Source: Rhodospirillales bacterium
Lineage (GTDB): Bacteria > Pseudomonadota > Alphaproteobacteria > ATCC43930 > CGMCC-115725
Direction: 5' to 3'
NCBI GenBank assembly: GCA_028291405.1
Contig: JAQGID010000085.1
Location: 1 to 64,000 of the forward strand
DNA: 64,000 nt
Notes under the pieces: generated by a model
Databases searched by the model: none
Told to the model about the DNA's origin: nothing
The model's input: only the letters and a program-made list of their open reading frames with translations
Shown: positions 36,270 through 45,415 of the stretch, one piece after another
Layout of the letters: every line of letters begins with the position of its first letter
Numbering within the stretch: the first letter of the stretch is position 1
Made by a program: the position numbers and the translations under genes

Positions 36270-36289
36270 GGACTCCAACACTGGGGTCC
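36270..36289. promoter_or_regulatory. Imperfect palindrome before the HTH gene (possible operator)
   Basis: The 20 bases 'ggactccaacactggggtcc' have arms ggactcc and ggggtcc, lying about 26 bases upstream of the ATG of the HTH protein. Auto-regulation would fit, but this is only positional. Confidence 0.3.
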
Positions 36290-36315
36290 GGGACTACATT
36301 GTTGGGTGGCGACCA

Positions 36316-37452
36316 ATGGTCGATTTTCAAGAGCGCTTCCGAGAAGCCCTGAGACGCCGTCTCTTTCCGAATGCGTCCGTACACCTGAAGGAGATCGCGG
36401 GCGCCATCGGGCGGTCGGAGAACACGGTGACGCGCTGGTGGCGCGGCGAGACGCGGGTCAACGGTGAGGATCTCGACAGGATCGCCAGTTTTTTCGGTCG
36501 CCGCGGCGACCGAACTTTTCTCGACGAAGTGTTCGACGGAGCCCTCACGACGACGGCCTCGGCGACCGACTCAGTCGAGGAAAAGGCGCTCGCGCTGGTC
36601 CGCCTGGCGTTCGCCGAGGCGGAGCGGCAGTCGCGGTTGACCAGCGATTGCAACATCTGGTTCACCCCGGATGGGGCGATGGAGGTGGCGAAGCAGGGCC
36701 ACTCGGAATTCGTCCGCCGCACCTTGGCCTTGCCGGAGAGTGCCGGCGACCTCATCGGCTATGCGACCAGAGTTCTCGGCTGGATCGGGTTGGTCGACCG
36801 TGCCGATGGCGTGGTGGTCGTCCGACACGACGCGCGGCGTGTCGCGCGCCTCGCGGCAGAGCGTGCCTGCGAATGGCTGGACGACCGTGCCGACCGCATC
36901 TCGCTTGTCCGGCGCTCGGTGCATATGGAGGGGCGGTGGATCGAGGCGACCCACGCCGGCGCCCATGTCGCGGCCTCGGCAATCGCGAAGGTCGCCTTCA
37001 TCTCGCGCGTCGTCCGACGCCCCTGGCACGTCACGCAACTGCCGCTCGCGTCGATTACCGATAAGCGCCTTACGGCGCTTCTACGCGCTCACAACGAGGC
37101 ACCGCAGCAGATCATCCACGCCGCGGCGGAGATGGGAGCCTTCACCACGAGCCATATATTCGCGGTCAGCGGCGACGACGTGACGTCGCGCCACGTCGCC
37201 ACTCAGTTCGGCTTCGATCCCCGGACGATCGAGGGCTTCAACGTGCTCTCGCGGCCGGACACGGATTACGCGCTGATGGTTCAGTCCCGCATCCTGCGGA
37301 CCAAGCGTGATGGCGCCAACTATTGCGAGCTCACCGGCACGATCGACGGGAACTACGTCCGCTATCTGAATCTTGCGCTGCCGGAGCCGGGGCCCGGGGG
37401 GCGCGTCCTTACCTCGACCGTCATCCTCGAGCTGACGCCGCTCGCCGCCTGA
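36316..37452 (+). CDS. HTH (XRE-like) protein with uncharacterised C-terminal region
   Basis: Its 378 residues begin with a helix-turn-helix, 'LKEIAGAIGRSENTVTRWWRGE' (about 26-47), which fits the lambda-repressor-like fold. The remaining roughly 300 residues contain no recognised effector domain. A central 'CNIWFTPDGAMEVAKQGHSEFVRR' and C-terminal 'YALMVQSRILRTKRDGANY' suggest a PAS- or sensor-like module, not proven. It is likely a DNA-binding regulator. No partner gene is adjacent; cspA follows on the opposite strand. Confidence 0.7.
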   Translation: MVDFQERFREALRRRLFPNASVHLKEIAGAIGRSENTVTRWWRGETRVNGEDLDRIASFFGRRGDRTFLDEVFDGALTTTASATDSVEEKALALVRLAFAEAERQSRLTSDCNIWFTPDGAMEVAKQGHSEFVRRTLALPESAGDLIGYATRVLGWIGLVDRADGVVVVRHDARRVARLAAERACEWLDDRADRISLVRRSVHMEGRWIEATHAGAHVAASAIAKVAFISRVVRRPWHVTQLPLASITDKRLTALLRAHNEAPQQIIHAAAEMGAFTTSHIFAVSGDDVTSRHVATQFGFDPRTIEGFNVLSRPDTDYALMVQSRILRTKRDGANYCELTGTIDGNYVRYLNLALPEPGPGGRVLTSTVILELTPLAA

Positions 37453-37595
37453 CGCCGGCAACCGCCATCGGCGCCGTCTATCGAGCGCCGTCGCGGACCG
37501 GTCCGCGCGCGCAGACGCCAAGGCCGCACGTTCAGGCACTGCCGGCGGGCTAAGGATCGAGGCTCGGCAATGCGCGGCTAAGGCCGCGCAAGAGG

Positions 37596-37802
37596 TCAGC
37601 GTGCTCGGAGGTTCGTCGCCGCCGACTTGCCGTTCTTGCCGATCTCGGTCTCGTAGTCGATGCTCTGACCTTCGTTGAGGGAGCTCAGCCCGGCACGCTC
37701 CACGGCCGAGATGTGCACGAAGACGTCAGGTCCCCCGCCCGACGGGGCGATGAAGCCGTAGCCCTTTTGGGCGTTGAACCATTTCACTGTTCCGGTCGCC
37801 AT
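37596..37802 (-). CDS. Cold shock protein (CspA family)
   Basis: The start 'MATGTVKWFNAQKGYGFI' gives 68 residues. RNP1 'KGYGFIAP' and RNP2-like 'DVFVHISAVE' are intact, so the protein should bind single-stranded RNA and DNA as an RNA chaperone. The upstream extension of the ORF lacks the conserved start and is rejected. Confidence 0.95.
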   Translation of the reverse strand: MATGTVKWFNAQKGYGFIAPSGGGPDVFVHISAVERAGLSSLNEGQSIDYETEIGKNGKSAATNLRAR

Positions 37803-37930
37803 GGCAGGATCTTTACAATCGAGTTTCGAACCGTGGGAGCATGGCACGATCCGAAAGGGCCGTCAGCTTTAATTGACGGGTCACAAATCGCCGAATCCGC
37901 AAGCGACGGCGCAACCAGGGGGAGGGTACG

Positions 37931-38902
37931 ATGTGCCAGGTATTCCGGCGGGCGGCGACGGTCGTCGCGGTGATCGCCGCCGCGCTGACGGTGTGCACGG
38001 CCGAGGCCGCAGCGCTCGACAAGCTGCGTGTCGCACGCACCGGCACGGCGATCGCGTTCACCGTGCCCGAGGTCGGACAGGCAGCAAAAATCTGGGATTC
38101 TTATCGGATCGAGCTCGAGCTGATCATGGTCGCGGGCGACGCCAAGGTGTGGCAGGCGCTGATCGCCGGCGAGGTTGACGTCGCACTGAACTCGGGTCCC
38201 GGGATGGGCTTTCGCGCCAAGGGCGCGCCGGGGACGCCGGTGGCCGCGATGGCCGGCCCGCCGTTCTCCTTCATCCTCGTCGTTGCCCCGGACGGGCCAA
38301 TCCGGACGATCGCCGATCTGAAGGGCAAGCGCGTCGGGGTGACGACCGCGGGCTCGCTGACAGACTGGCTGGTGCGCGAGCTGTCCCGTCAGCAAGGTTG
38401 GGGGATCGACGGCATCGTGAGCACGCCGGTCGGTGCGATGCGGTCGCAGATGGCGGCGATGAAGGGCGGCGACACGGTCGGCTCGATGATCACGACGGCG
38501 CCGGCCTTCGACTACGAGGAGCGGCACGAGGGACGGATCCTGACCTCGTTCGGCATGATCGTGACGCATTTCCATACCCACGTCATCACCGCGGCAGATA
38601 GCCTGATCGCCAGGAATCCGGACCTCGTCAACCGCTTCCTGCAGGGCTGGTTCAAGACCGTCGCCTTCATGAAGTCGCACAAGGAGGAAAGCGTCGCGGT
38701 GGTGGCCAAGGCGCTGGGCGTCAGTCCGCAGGCCGCAGCCAAGGGCTACGACAACGACATGCAGATGATGTCCGACGACGGCGTCTTCGATCCGGCAGCG
38801 ATCGAGGTGATCCGCAACTCGCTGGTCGCCCTCGGCATCCTCGACACCGTGCCCGAGGCTAAGGCGCTCTATAGCGAGCGCTTCGTTCCCGTCAAATACT
38901 GA
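37931..38902 (+). CDS. NMT1/SsuA-like ABC transporter substrate-binding protein
   Basis: A 323-residue precursor, preceded by ggggagg, has a signal peptide (hydrophobic core to about 'CTAEAAALDKL'). The mature part has NMT1-type text: 'WQALIAGEVDVALNSG', 'IADLKGKRVGVTTAGSLTDWLVREL' and 'LVNRFLQGWFKTVAFMK'. Such proteins bind nitrate, sulfonates, taurine or thiamine precursors. No permease or ATPase gene is beside it. An amidase follows after eight bases, so the ligand is probably an amide (inference). Confidence 0.85.
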   Translation: MCQVFRRAATVVAVIAAALTVCTAEAAALDKLRVARTGTAIAFTVPEVGQAAKIWDSYRIELELIMVAGDAKVWQALIAGEVDVALNSGPGMGFRAKGAPGTPVAAMAGPPFSFILVVAPDGPIRTIADLKGKRVGVTTAGSLTDWLVRELSRQQGWGIDGIVSTPVGAMRSQMAAMKGGDTVGSMITTAPAFDYEERHEGRILTSFGMIVTHFHTHVITAADSLIARNPDLVNRFLQGWFKTVAFMKSHKEESVAVVAKALGVSPQAAAKGYDNDMQMMSDDGVFDPAAIEVIRNSLVALGILDTVPEAKALYSERFVPVKY

Positions 38903-38910
38903 GAGGCGTC

Positions 38911-40332
38911 ATGATCGCAGAAGTCGACGCCGCGGCGCTGACGACGACCGAGGCGGCGTCGCTGATCCGCAGCGGCGGGCTTGGCGCCGAGGACTACGCC
39001 GCCGCGCTGCTCGCACGCGCCGAGCGGCTGGACGATCTCAATGCGATCATCGCGATCGACCGGCAGGCGGTTCTCGCGGCGGCACGTGAAGTCGATCTCA
39101 GCCGCCGCCGCGACGCCTCGAGTCTGGGTCCGCTCGCCGGAATCCCGTTGCTCGTCAAGGACAACATCGATACGGCGTCGCTGCCGACGACGGCCGGCTG
39201 CCGTGGGCTCGCCGGTAACTGGCCGCGCCGCAACGCGGCGGTGCTCGACAGCCTGCTCGGCGCCGGTGCGCTCGTCTTCGCCAAGGCGAACATGCACGAG
39301 CTGGCGATGGGCATAACCAACAACAACGGGAGCTTCGGCGCCGTCCGCAACCCCTACGATCGGCACATGATCCCCGGCGGCAGCAGCGGCGGCACCGCGG
39401 CGGGTATCGCCGCCCGCATCGCGCCGGCCGGGCTCGGCAGCGACACCGGCGGCTCGGTGCGCATCCCGGCCTCGCTCTGCGGCATCGCCGGCTTGCGTCC
39501 GACGGTGCGCCGGTATGCCGGCGCCGGCGTCGTGCCTTTGAGCCATACCCGCGACACGATCGGGCCGATGGCGCGCACCGTGGCGGACGTCGCCTTGCTC
39601 GATGCGGTGATCACCGGCACCGCCGTTCCCGCCCCGGCCAGGCTCGCCGGGCTGCGCCTCGGGCTGGTGCGCGACCCTTATTGGCGCGAGCTCGACGGCG
39701 AGACCGACGCGGTGATGCGCGAGGCTCTCGAGCGCTTGACCTCGTTGGGGGTCGTCCTCGTCGAAGCCGATCTGCCGGAACTCTATATGCTACAGGCTCA
39801 GGTCGGGCTCGGCATGACGCGCTACGAGACGATCATCGACCTGCTGTCCTATCTCGCCGAGGCTGCGAACGGCATCACGCTCGACGAGGTCGCTTCCGGC
39901 ATCGGATCGCCGGACGTCGCTGCCAGCCTCCGCGCCGCGCGTGGCGATGCCGCACCGACGGCGGCGGTCTACGATACGACGATGAAGATTCTGCGGCCGC
40001 GGCTGCAGCGCCTCTATGCCGAGTATTTCATCGTGCATCGGGTCGACGCGATAGTCCTGCCGACGACGCCGCTGCCGGCGCGGCCCATCGGTGAGGACGA
40101 GACCGTGCGGCTGAACGGGCGCGAGGTGCCGACCTTCCAGACCTTCATCCGCAACACGGCCTGCGGCAGTACCGCCGGCATCCCCGGGCTGAGCCTGCCG
40201 GCCGGTCTCACGCGATCGGGCCTGCCGGTCGGCCTCGGCCTTGATGGCGCCGCGGGCAGCGACAAGCTGCTGCTCTCGATCGCGCTGGCGATCGAAGCCG
40301 AGTTCGGTCCGCTGCCGGCGCCGACGATCTAG
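38911..40332 (+). CDS. Amidase signature family hydrolase (indoleacetamide/mandelamide hydrolase-like)
   Basis: The 473 residues have the full triad: Lys83 ('GIPLLVKDNIDT'), Ser158 ('IPGGSSGGTAAG') and Ser182 ('GSDTGGSVRIP'). 'GLRPTVRRYAGAGVVPLSHTRDT' resembles indoleacetamide and mandelamide hydrolases. It is co-transcribed with the preceding binding protein and lacks an AtzG-like partner, setting it apart from AtzE. Its last four bases overlap the end of the convergent efflux gene. Confidence 0.88.
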   Translation: MIAEVDAAALTTTEAASLIRSGGLGAEDYAAALLARAERLDDLNAIIAIDRQAVLAAAREVDLSRRRDASSLGPLAGIPLLVKDNIDTASLPTTAGCRGLAGNWPRRNAAVLDSLLGAGALVFAKANMHELAMGITNNNGSFGAVRNPYDRHMIPGGSSGGTAAGIAARIAPAGLGSDTGGSVRIPASLCGIAGLRPTVRRYAGAGVVPLSHTRDTIGPMARTVADVALLDAVITGTAVPAPARLAGLRLGLVRDPYWRELDGETDAVMREALERLTSLGVVLVEADLPELYMLQAQVGLGMTRYETIIDLLSYLAEAANGITLDEVASGIGSPDVAASLRAARGDAAPTAAVYDTTMKILRPRLQRLYAEYFIVHRVDAIVLPTTPLPARPIGEDETVRLNGREVPTFQTFIRNTACGSTAGIPGLSLPAGLTRSGLPVGLGLDGAAGSDKLLLSIALAIEAEFGPLPAPTI

Positions 40333-41825
40333 GGGGCCGGCGCTGCCGCCTCGAGGGCCTCGAAGCCGCCGCCGCCCATCGCGACGAAGAGTTGCAGCGT
40401 ATCGCGATAGCGCTGTGCGACCGCCTGGAGATAGCTCAGCACCGCCCGCTCGCGCAGCCGCTCGGCATCCAGCGTCTGCAGGATGTTGACGTTGCCGGCG
40501 CGGTAGGCGATGCCGATCAGCCTGAGGGACGATTCCGCCGCAGCCGTGGCGTTGCGCTCGTCCTCGACGAGCTGCGCGTCGTGCGCCAGCCCTTGCAGCA
40601 GATCGGCGACCTGGCCGAAGGACAGTAGCACCGTCTGCTCATAGCGAGCTCGCGCCGCCTGCAGCGCCGCCTCCGCCGCGTGTTTCTGCGCCTGCAGCTC
40701 GCCGCCGTGGAAGATCGGCGTCGTCACCCCCGCGCCGAAGCGCCAGGCATTTTCCTGGTCGCCGAAGATGTCCCCCGGCGCCAGCGCCGCCTGGGTCAGC
40801 GAGGCCGAGAGGGTGACGCGCGGGTAGAGCAGGGCGGTCGCGACCCCGACATCGGCGCTGGCGGCGTGGAGCTGCGCCTCGGCGGCGAGGATGTCGGGGC
40901 GCTGATGCACCAGCTCCGACGGCAGGCTCAGGGGCAGCTCGCGCGGCAGCTCGAACTCGGCGAGATCGAAATCGGGGGCCGACCAAGTGCCCGGCGATTT
41001 GCCGACGAGGATCGCGAGCGCATGGCGCGCAACGCTCAGCTGCTGTCGCAGTGGCGAGAGCAGCGCGCGGTCGGCGGCGAGCTGGCTGGCGGCGACCTGG
41101 ACGTCGATCTCCGACACCGTGCCGATGCGCATCGCGTCGCGGGTCAGGCGCAGATTCTGGTCGTCGTCCCGAATGATGCCCTCGACCGCGGCGATCTGGG
41201 CGCGGACCGCGGCGATCTGGATCGCCTGCGCTGCCGCATTCGCGGTCAGGGTCAGATAGGTCGCATGCAGCTGGTGGTTCTGGTACTCGGCGAGCGCCTG
41301 CTGCTGCTCGATCTGCCGGCGCGTGCCGCCGGCGAGGTCGAGTGCGTAATCGATCGTGCCGCCGAAGCTGAAGAGATTGAAGACGGTGTCGGGGAAGGAC
41401 TTGAGGCCGCTCAACGCGGCGAAGTCGACCTTTTGCCGCGATGCCCCGCCCGAGGCGTCGATCTGCGGAAAGAGTCCCGCGGTCACCTCCTTGACGGTCT
41501 CCTGGGCCTGGGCGAGATTCGCCCGCGCCGCTGCGAGGTCGCGGTTGCCGGCGATCGCCTGGCGCAGCACGTCGTCGAGTTGCCGCGAATGGAGCAGGCG
41601 CCACCACTCGGCCGAGACCTTCTCCCCGAGGGCAATGCGCTGCGGCGGCTCCGGGCTGCCCGGGACGGCCGGCGGCGGCGCGCCGGCGAGATCGTAGGAT
41701 GCGACCTCGGAGGTCGGCGGCACGAAATCCGGGCCGACGGTGCAGCCTGCGACCGCAACCGCGATTCCGGCAGCCAAAACCATCCCGCGCCACGCCGCTG
41801 GCGCCGGCTTTCTAGTGTTGCTCAT
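40329..41825 (-). CDS. Outer-membrane efflux lipoprotein (NodT/OprM type)
   Basis: A 498-residue TolC-like channel with a lipoprotein signal ending 'AVAVAGCTVGPDF'. The repeated efflux-domain helices ('LAAARANLAQAQETVKEVT', 'TLDAERLRERAVLSYLQA') are clear. It completes the drug exporter with the MFS permease and membrane-fusion protein upstream; its start lies one base after the permease stop. Confidence 0.92.
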   Translation of the reverse strand: MSNTRKPAPAAWRGMVLAAGIAVAVAGCTVGPDFVPPTSEVASYDLAGAPPPAVPGSPEPPQRIALGEKVSAEWWRLLHSRQLDDVLRQAIAGNRDLAAARANLAQAQETVKEVTAGLFPQIDASGGASRQKVDFAALSGLKSFPDTVFNLFSFGGTIDYALDLAGGTRRQIEQQQALAEYQNHQLHATYLTLTANAAAQAIQIAAVRAQIAAVEGIIRDDDQNLRLTRDAMRIGTVSEIDVQVAASQLAADRALLSPLRQQLSVARHALAILVGKSPGTWSAPDFDLAEFELPRELPLSLPSELVHQRPDILAAEAQLHAASADVGVATALLYPRVTLSASLTQAALAPGDIFGDQENAWRFGAGVTTPIFHGGELQAQKHAAEAALQAARARYEQTVLLSFGQVADLLQGLAHDAQLVEDERNATAAAESSLRLIGIAYRAGNVNILQTLDAERLRERAVLSYLQAVAQRYRDTLQLFVAMGGGGFEALEAAAPAP

Positions 41826-41826
41826 G

Positions 41827-43380
41827 TCAATCCATCACGATGGCGGCGTCGGGCTTGTCCGGGCGTCCTGGGCGCCGCAGCAGCAGCAGCAGCGGCATCG
41901 AGCACAAGGCGACGATCATCATCATCTTGTAGTCGTCGTTGTAGGAGATCATCGCCGCCTGACGGGTGATCTCCTGATTGAGCGCGGCAAGTCCGGCGCC
42001 CGTATGGATGCTCCACGCCTGCTGCGCCGCAGGAGCCTGCAGCGCGGTATTGAACGGCGTGATCTGCGCCGCCAGCGAGGAATGGCTGATCTGCGAATTC
42101 TGCGTCAGCATGCTCTCGACGACCGCGATGCCGATGCTGCTGCCGATATTGCGGATCAGGCTGAAGACGCTCGCCGCCTCGGTGCGCTTCGCCACTGGCA
42201 GCGTCGCGAAGGCGAGGGCGCTGAGCGGGACCCACAGGCAGCCGAGCCCGATCCCCTGGATGAGGCCGGCCCAGATCACCAGGCGGTTGTCCATCTGCAG
42301 GGTGAAGCCGGTCATCATCCACAACGAGCCGGCGGTCAGGATCAGCCCGAGCAACAGGATGTAGCGGGCGTCGATCTTCGCCATCAGCCGGCCGACGAAC
42401 AGCATCGCGATCATCGTCCCGACACCGCGCGGCATGACGACGAAGCCGACGGTGACGACCGGCATGTTCATCAGCCCCTGCAGCATCGGCGGCAGAAGGG
42501 CGAGCGTCGCGTAAAGAATGAGGCCGATGATGAAGATGAGGATCAGGCTGGCGCCGAAGTTGCGATCCTTGAGAAGCTTGGGATCGAGGAAAGGGTGATC
42601 GGCGGTGAAGGAATGCACCGCGAACATCCACAGGCCGAGCCCGCCGAGGGTCGCCTCGATGATGATCTCGAGCGAGCCGAACCAATCCTTCTGCTCGCCG
42701 CGATCGAGCATCAGCTGGATCGACGCGAGTCCGATGCTGAGCAGCGCGAAGCCGAGCCAGTCGAACGGCCGGTCGCGGTCCTTGACGCTCTCGCGCACGA
42801 AGGCGAAGACGCCGAGGAACGCCATGATGCCGATCGGCAGGTTGATGTAGAAGACCCAGCGCCAATTGTAGTTGTCGGTCAGCCAGCCGCCCAGCGTCGG
42901 CCCGAGGATCGGCGCCACCATGACGCCAGCACCCCACATCGCCATCGCCTGGCCGTGCCGCTCGCGCGGGTTGATGTCGAGCAGCACGGCCTGCGACAGC
43001 GGCACGAGCGCGGCGCCGCAAATGCCCTGGAAGGTCCGGTAGATCACCATCTGCGGCAAATTGACGGCGATGCCGCAGAGCAGCGACGCGACGGTGAAGC
43101 CGAAGATCGAGAACAACAGCACCTGGCGGGTACCGAAACGCCCGGTGAGCCAGCCGGTGACCGGCGTCATGATCGCCGCGGCGACGATGTACGAGGTCAG
43201 CACCCAGCTGATCTGGTCCTGCGCCGCCGAGAGGCTGCCCTGCATATGCGGCATCGCGACGTTGGCGATCGTCGTGTCGAGCGCCTGCATGATCGTCGCG
43301 AGCATGATCGACACGGTAATGAGGCCGCGATGCCCGACCGTCCCGGACGCCGGCGCGGGCGCGGCGGTGGCCGCGCTCAT
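41827..43380 (-). CDS. DHA2-family drug efflux permease (EmrB-like)
   Basis: The ATG at 43380 gives 517 residues with the 14-helix DHA2 pattern: 'ITVSIMLATIMQALDTTIANVAMPHM', motif C-like 'GAGVMVAPILGPTLGGWLTD' and 'WRWVFYINLPIGI'. The transporter expels hydrophobic drugs by proton antiport. The 20-codon extension in the ORF track lacks a ribosome site. Second last of the marR-emrA-emrB-OMF operon. Confidence 0.93.
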   Translation of the reverse strand: MSAATAAPAPASGTVGHRGLITVSIMLATIMQALDTTIANVAMPHMQGSLSAAQDQISWVLTSYIVAAAIMTPVTGWLTGRFGTRQVLLFSIFGFTVASLLCGIAVNLPQMVIYRTFQGICGAALVPLSQAVLLDINPRERHGQAMAMWGAGVMVAPILGPTLGGWLTDNYNWRWVFYINLPIGIMAFLGVFAFVRESVKDRDRPFDWLGFALLSIGLASIQLMLDRGEQKDWFGSLEIIIEATLGGLGLWMFAVHSFTADHPFLDPKLLKDRNFGASLILIFIIGLILYATLALLPPMLQGLMNMPVVTVGFVVMPRGVGTMIAMLFVGRLMAKIDARYILLLGLILTAGSLWMMTGFTLQMDNRLVIWAGLIQGIGLGCLWVPLSALAFATLPVAKRTEAASVFSLIRNIGSSIGIAVVESMLTQNSQISHSSLAAQITPFNTALQAPAAQQAWSIHTGAGLAALNQEITRQAAMISYNDDYKMMMIVALCSMPLLLLLRRPGRPDKPDAAIVMD

Positions 43381-43390
43381 CGAGCGATTC

Positions 43391-44515
43391 TCATCGCGCT
43401 TGGGCGCTCGTGCCGAAGAAGCGCTGTACCCGGGCGACAAAGGGGTGGACGTAGCCGGTGTCGACGTCGACGGTCACGCTCATCCCGGTGCGCAGGGGCT
43501 TGTCGCGGTCGGGATTGTCGATCGCGATGCGGACCGGCAGACGCTGCACCACCTTGACCCAGTTGCCGGTCGCGTTCTGCGGCGGCAGGACCGAGAACTC
43601 CGAGCCGGTCCCGGGGCTGATGCTGCCGACGTGGGCGTGGAACTCGGTACCGGGATAGGCGTCGACCGTCACGGTCGCCGGTTGCCCGTCGCGCATATGC
43701 GTCAGGTCGGTTTCCTTGAAGTTCGCCTCGACCCAGACGCGGTCGATCGCGATCAGCGAAAACGCCGGGACGGCAGTGTTCAGATAGTTGCCGATCGGCA
43801 GCTTGTCGACCTTCGTCACCATGCCGTCGAGCGGCGCGAGGATGGTGGTATGCGACAGGTCGAGCTGCGCCTGGTCGAGCTGCGCCTGCATCTGCTGGAC
43901 CAGCGGATGCTGGTCGGTCTCGATGTTCGGGTCGCCGCCCAGGCTGGCCAGGACGTTGGCGATCTGCTGCTGTGTCGACGAGACCTGCTGGCGGGCGCTG
44001 TCCAGCGCGTTCCGCGTCTGGTCGAGCGCCGCCTGCGAGACGACATGCGAGGCGGCGAGCTGCTGCTGGCGATCGAACTCGCGCTGCTGATAGGCCATCG
44101 TATCCTGGGTCGCCTTGAGGTCGGACAGCTTCTGCCGGTACGTCGCGCGCAGCCCCTCGACCTGCAGCCTCGCGCCGGCGAGCTGCGCCTTGGCGCGCTC
44201 GACAGCGATGCGGTACGGCCGGTCGTCCAGCTTGAAGAGCAGCTGGCCGCGGGTCACCCGCTGGTTGTTGTGCACCGCCACCTCGGTGACGCGGCCGCCG
44301 ACATCGGCGCTGACCATCACCATGTCGGACTGCACATAGGCATCGTCGGTCGAGGCATAGCGGCCCGACGTCAGATACCACCAGCCGCCGGCCAGGACGA
44401 CGACCAGCGGCAGAACGATCATCAGCAGCAGGCGCAGGAGACGGCGGCGCAGCTGGCTCGCGCGGCGGCGTTCGGAGGCGCCGCGTTCGCTGACGCCGTC
44501 GGCGATCGAGGTCAT
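43391..44515 (-). CDS. Membrane-fusion protein (EmrA/HlyD family)
   Basis: 374 residues from the ATG at 44515: a basic cytosolic start, one membrane helix ('LLLMIVLPLVVVLAGGWWYL'), 'GRYASTDDAYVQSDMVMVS' (the EmrA hallmark), a long coiled-coil hairpin and a beta barrel. It bridges EmrB and the outer-membrane channel. Its start overlaps the marR stop (ATGA). Confidence 0.92.
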   Translation of the reverse strand: MTSIADGVSERGASERRRASQLRRRLLRLLLMIVLPLVVVLAGGWWYLTSGRYASTDDAYVQSDMVMVSADVGGRVTEVAVHNNQRVTRGQLLFKLDDRPYRIAVERAKAQLAGARLQVEGLRATYRQKLSDLKATQDTMAYQQREFDRQQQLAASHVVSQAALDQTRNALDSARQQVSSTQQQIANVLASLGGDPNIETDQHPLVQQMQAQLDQAQLDLSHTTILAPLDGMVTKVDKLPIGNYLNTAVPAFSLIAIDRVWVEANFKETDLTHMRDGQPATVTVDAYPGTEFHAHVGSISPGTGSEFSVLPPQNATGNWVKVVQRLPVRIAIDNPDRDKPLRTGMSVTVDVDTGYVHPFVARVQRFFGTSAQAR

Positions 44516-45024
44516 CGTGCGCGCTCCAGCACGTCGGCCGCCGGTCGATCCGCCTCGTCCGCCGCGCCCTCGCGCGAGGCCAGGCGGGGCGTGCGGTCGG
44601 AGAGATTGGCACGAACATGGATCAGCAGATCGAGAAGCAGGGTCCGCTCGCGGTCGCCGAGACCGGAAAGCGCCTCGCCGAGAAGCTCCTCGCCCAGCGC
44701 CATGATGCCGGTCAGGACCGGACGGGCGCGATCGGTCATATAGAGACGGTGGGCCCGGCGATCGGCGGGGTCGGCGCGCCTGGTGAGCCAACCGGCCTCC
44801 TCCATGCGGTCGACGATCCGGCCGACGGTGATCGGCTCGAGCTCGAGGATATCGGCGAGGCCGGATTGGTTGATGCCCTCGTGGCGGTTGAGATGCGCCA
44901 GCAATTGCCACTGGGCGCGCGTCAGCCCCAAGCCCTTAGCGCGCTGCTCGAAGCGTTTGCGGAGGAGGCGGGCGACGTCGTGGAGCACGAAGCCGAAGCT
45001 GCGGTCGAGGTTTGGATCTGCCAT
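44512..45024 (-). CDS. MarR-family transcriptional regulator
   Basis: A start at 45024 gives 170 residues with a winged helix: 'LGLTRAQWQLLAHLNRHEGINQSGLADIL', recognition helix 'ITVGRIVDRMEEAGWLTRRADPADRRAHRL'. It most likely represses the efflux operon it heads and is released by drug-like ligands. An in-frame ATG at 45060 is an alternative start. The control region is the AT-rich stretch 45030-45080. Confidence 0.9.
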   Translation of the reverse strand: MADPNLDRSFGFVLHDVARLLRKRFEQRAKGLGLTRAQWQLLAHLNRHEGINQSGLADILELEPITVGRIVDRMEEAGWLTRRADPADRRAHRLYMTDRARPVLTGIMALGEELLGEALSGLGDRERTLLLDLLIHVRANLSDRTPRLASREGAADEADRPAADVLERAR

Positions 45025-45144
45025 GCCGCCGAGAATAGTAAGTCTGCTTATAATAGCCATGCATAATTGTGAATTGCTGCTCTGCCGAAAGCGAAACCAT
45101 CGAGGCTTGACCGGGCGGCGGGCGGATCGGCATATCCGGTGGCG

Positions 45145-45294
45145 ATGAACTATCTCGGCGTCCTCGTCGCCGTCGCGGCGGCGTTCCTGCTCTCGTGGTT
45201 CGCGCTCGAGTTCGCGGACTGGAACAAACAGCAGGCTTGCGCGACCTCGGGCGGCCGCAATTGCGGAGCGCCCCGCGCTTATTTCAGCCACTGA
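45145..45294 (+). CDS. Small membrane protein candidate (49 residues)
   Basis: Too short for the ORF track. It reads 'MNYLGVLVAVAAAFLLSWFALEFADW' with one hydrophobic segment, then a short tail with two cysteines and 'PRAYFSH'. Start support is weak (ggtgg). It is divergent from marR. Composition fits coding, but no homologue is known to me. Confidence 0.45.
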   Translation: MNYLGVLVAVAAAFLLSWFALEFADWNKQQACATSGGRNCGAPRAYFSH

Positions 45295-45415
45295 ACGGGG
45301 AACCGCGACCGCCCGCGGCTTTTCCGCGACAGCAGCGTTTCAGGTTGCGTCGCGCCGGGCCAGACCATAAGACTGGCCGCCACGCGAAATCGACGCTGGG
45401 AAGACCTACTCCGAC

